35,685 bases of DNA, from positions 1 through 35,685 of the forward strand of contig JAJDZQ010000173.1 in assembly GCA_022824565.1 (NCBI GenBank), given 5' to 3'. A program made the translations under genes and the position numbers. This DNA is from Anaerolineae bacterium. Lineage in GTDB: Bacteria > Chloroflexota > Anaerolineae > Aggregatilineales > Phototrophicaceae. How positions within the stretch are numbered: position 1 is the stretch's first letter; each line of letters begins with the position of its first letter. The notes beneath the pieces are model-generated. The model ran no database searches. It was not told where the DNA came from and saw only the letters and a program-made list of their open reading frames with translations. Below, piece after piece: positions 34,765 to 35,685 of this stretch.

Positions 34765-35685
34765 TTATGGCGATTGGAATACCAACGGGACTTCGCATAG
34801 CCCGGCGTCAATCTGTGCGCCTTCCGCATCAAGCACCTCCAACCGCAAATAGTGTAATCCGCCCCCAAAGATTTCTGTGTTGAGCAAAGCCAATACCTCG
34901 GCCTGTTTTGCCTCTCCCGACTCGAAGTAAAGCGCAAAGTCCCGGTGCCCAGCTGGTCTGATTGACAGGCGATACTTGCCAGCGGGCGGCACATCAGCGC
35001 TGCCACCGATAGCGACGATATCAGCCAGTTCGGTCATGGGCTGCATATTGACAAATGCCACCGCGGGAGCATGGCAGCCAAGGCCAGCCAAACTTTGATC
35101 GGCGGCTGGCACTGGCGCGGCTGGTGCTGTCAAGCCGAGCATGCTGGGCAATAGGATGCGTTCGCCCGGCAATAGGCCGCGTACATAATTGAAGCAATTG
35201 CCATCTCGCAGGTCTATCAAGCTGGTACCACTTTTCAGCGCGAGCGCGTAGAGTGTGTCGCCGGTTTTCACATGATAAGGCAGCCAGTCATCGCGTACCC
35301 GGCAGCCGCCCAACAGGCCTTGCTCAGTCGACCCGAGCAGCGTCGGCGTTGGCAGCAGTACAGCGGCGAGGCGCGGTAATGCCGTTGGCAAGGGCAAATC
35401 TGTTGCCGTCGCCGTGATGACGAAATGTGGCTGCGTCGGGCTGGCGCTCGCGCTTGGAAAATCTGCGCTAGCTTGCGTCGGACTGGCGCTTGGGGATGCA
35501 ATTGCAGTCGGATCAACAGACGTGGTTGGCGCTGCTGTGTGGTCGTCTAGCGGCGAAGGGGTGATTACTGGTGGTTCTGTCGGCAGCCCGGCTGGAGAAC
35601 TCGGCTCGGGCGAGCTGACAGCAACACGGGTGGCTGCCTGAACGACAGCTGTTGCTGCGACTGAGCTCTCGGCTGTCGGCGTGAT
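34765..35685 (-). CDS. LysM-domain protein with Ser/Pro/Thr-rich N-terminal spacer (cut by right edge)
   Basis: The frame is open without a stop to the right edge, so the N terminus is outside the window; the TTG at 35397 is not a required start. The visible order is: a low-complexity Ala/Ser/Pro/Thr/Val stretch (with SASPTQ-like repeats) of ~100 residues, a LysM domain (YHVKTGDTLYALALKSGTS ... LLPGERILLPS), then a C-terminal beta domain (KYRLSIRPAGHRDFALYFES ... LRLEVLDAEGAQIDAG). No catalytic residues recognised. It probably anchors to the cell wall; the gene lies just upstream of the LCP gene on the same strand. Confidence 0.75.
   Translation of the reverse strand: MTPTAESSVAATAVVQAATRVAVSSPEPSSPAGLPTEPPVITPSPLDDHTAAPTTSVDPTAIASPSASPTQASADFPSASASPTQPHFVITATATDLPLPTALPRLAAVLLPTPTLLGSTEQGLLGGCRVRDDWLPYHVKTGDTLYALALKSGTSLIDLRDGNCFNYVRGLLPGERILLPSMLGLTAPAAPVPAADQSLAGLGCHAPAVAFVNMQPMTELADIVAIGGSADVPPAGKYRLSIRPAGHRDFALYFESGEAKQAEVLALLNTEIFGGGLHYLRLEVLDAEGAQIDAGLCEVPLVFQSP

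Overview
The window (about 57-60% G+C, almost fully coding, roughly 25 genes) looks like a piece of a bacterial chromosome from the Chloroflexota (Anaerolineae- or Roseiflexus-like). This is inference from gene content. The main clues are a mevalonate pathway that includes isopentenyl phosphate kinase, an archaeal-type HMG-CoA synthase/thiolase/DUF35 set, and many secreted SH3b, LysM and TPR proteins. There is no rRNA, CRISPR array, prophage or insertion sequence. No stretch longer than 300 bases lacks a gene.

Layout. 1-659: C-terminal end of a gene cut by the left edge, with a zinc-finger/HNH-like end and visibly lower G+C. 798-2516: a PhyH-family dioxygenase and a YigZ/IMPACT protein. 2513-9947: TPR and HEAT repeat proteins, SH3b proteins, a LasA-like LysM lipoprotein, an A-type Fe-S carrier and an SCP2 protein. 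9963-11465: the site-2 protease RseP. 11553-15274: the lower mevalonate block. A decarboxylase is divergent from an operon of a UbiA-type prenyltransferase, mevalonate kinase and isopentenyl phosphate kinase. 15276-16871: an oligopeptide-type solute-binding lipoprotein. 16985-21478: a tightly coupled operon of a PrsW-like membrane protein, an anchored protein of unknown function, a trypsin-like protease and TlyA. 21579-25919: LepA, CinA and a MalK/UgpC-type ATPase. 25990-30020: the upper mevalonate operon, read leftward as HMG-CoA reductase, HMG-CoA synthase, thiolase homologue and DUF35 protein. 30154-35685: a small membrane protein, an alpha-oxoamine synthase, SelD, tRNA-Pro(GGG), an LCP protein and a LysM protein cut by the right edge.

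How the genes fit together. The two mevalonate blocks supply nearly every step from acetyl-CoA to IPP. No phosphomevalonate kinase is seen, but isopentenyl phosphate kinase is present. The expected route is therefore mevalonate -> mevalonate 5-phosphate -> isopentenyl phosphate -> IPP, as described for Roseiflexus castenholzii. The thiolase homologue lacks the usual catalytic Cys and His, and the DUF35 partner appears frameshifted, so the entry steps deserve scrutiny.

The most striking observation is selD. Its conventional open frame lacks the active site, but 25 codons upstream there is an in-frame TGA exactly at the catalytic Cys17 position. It is followed by a hairpin very like a bacterial SECIS element and preceded by an ATG and a Shine-Dalgarno (SD) sequence. 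SelD is therefore very probably itself a selenoprotein, 350 residues long with Sec17.
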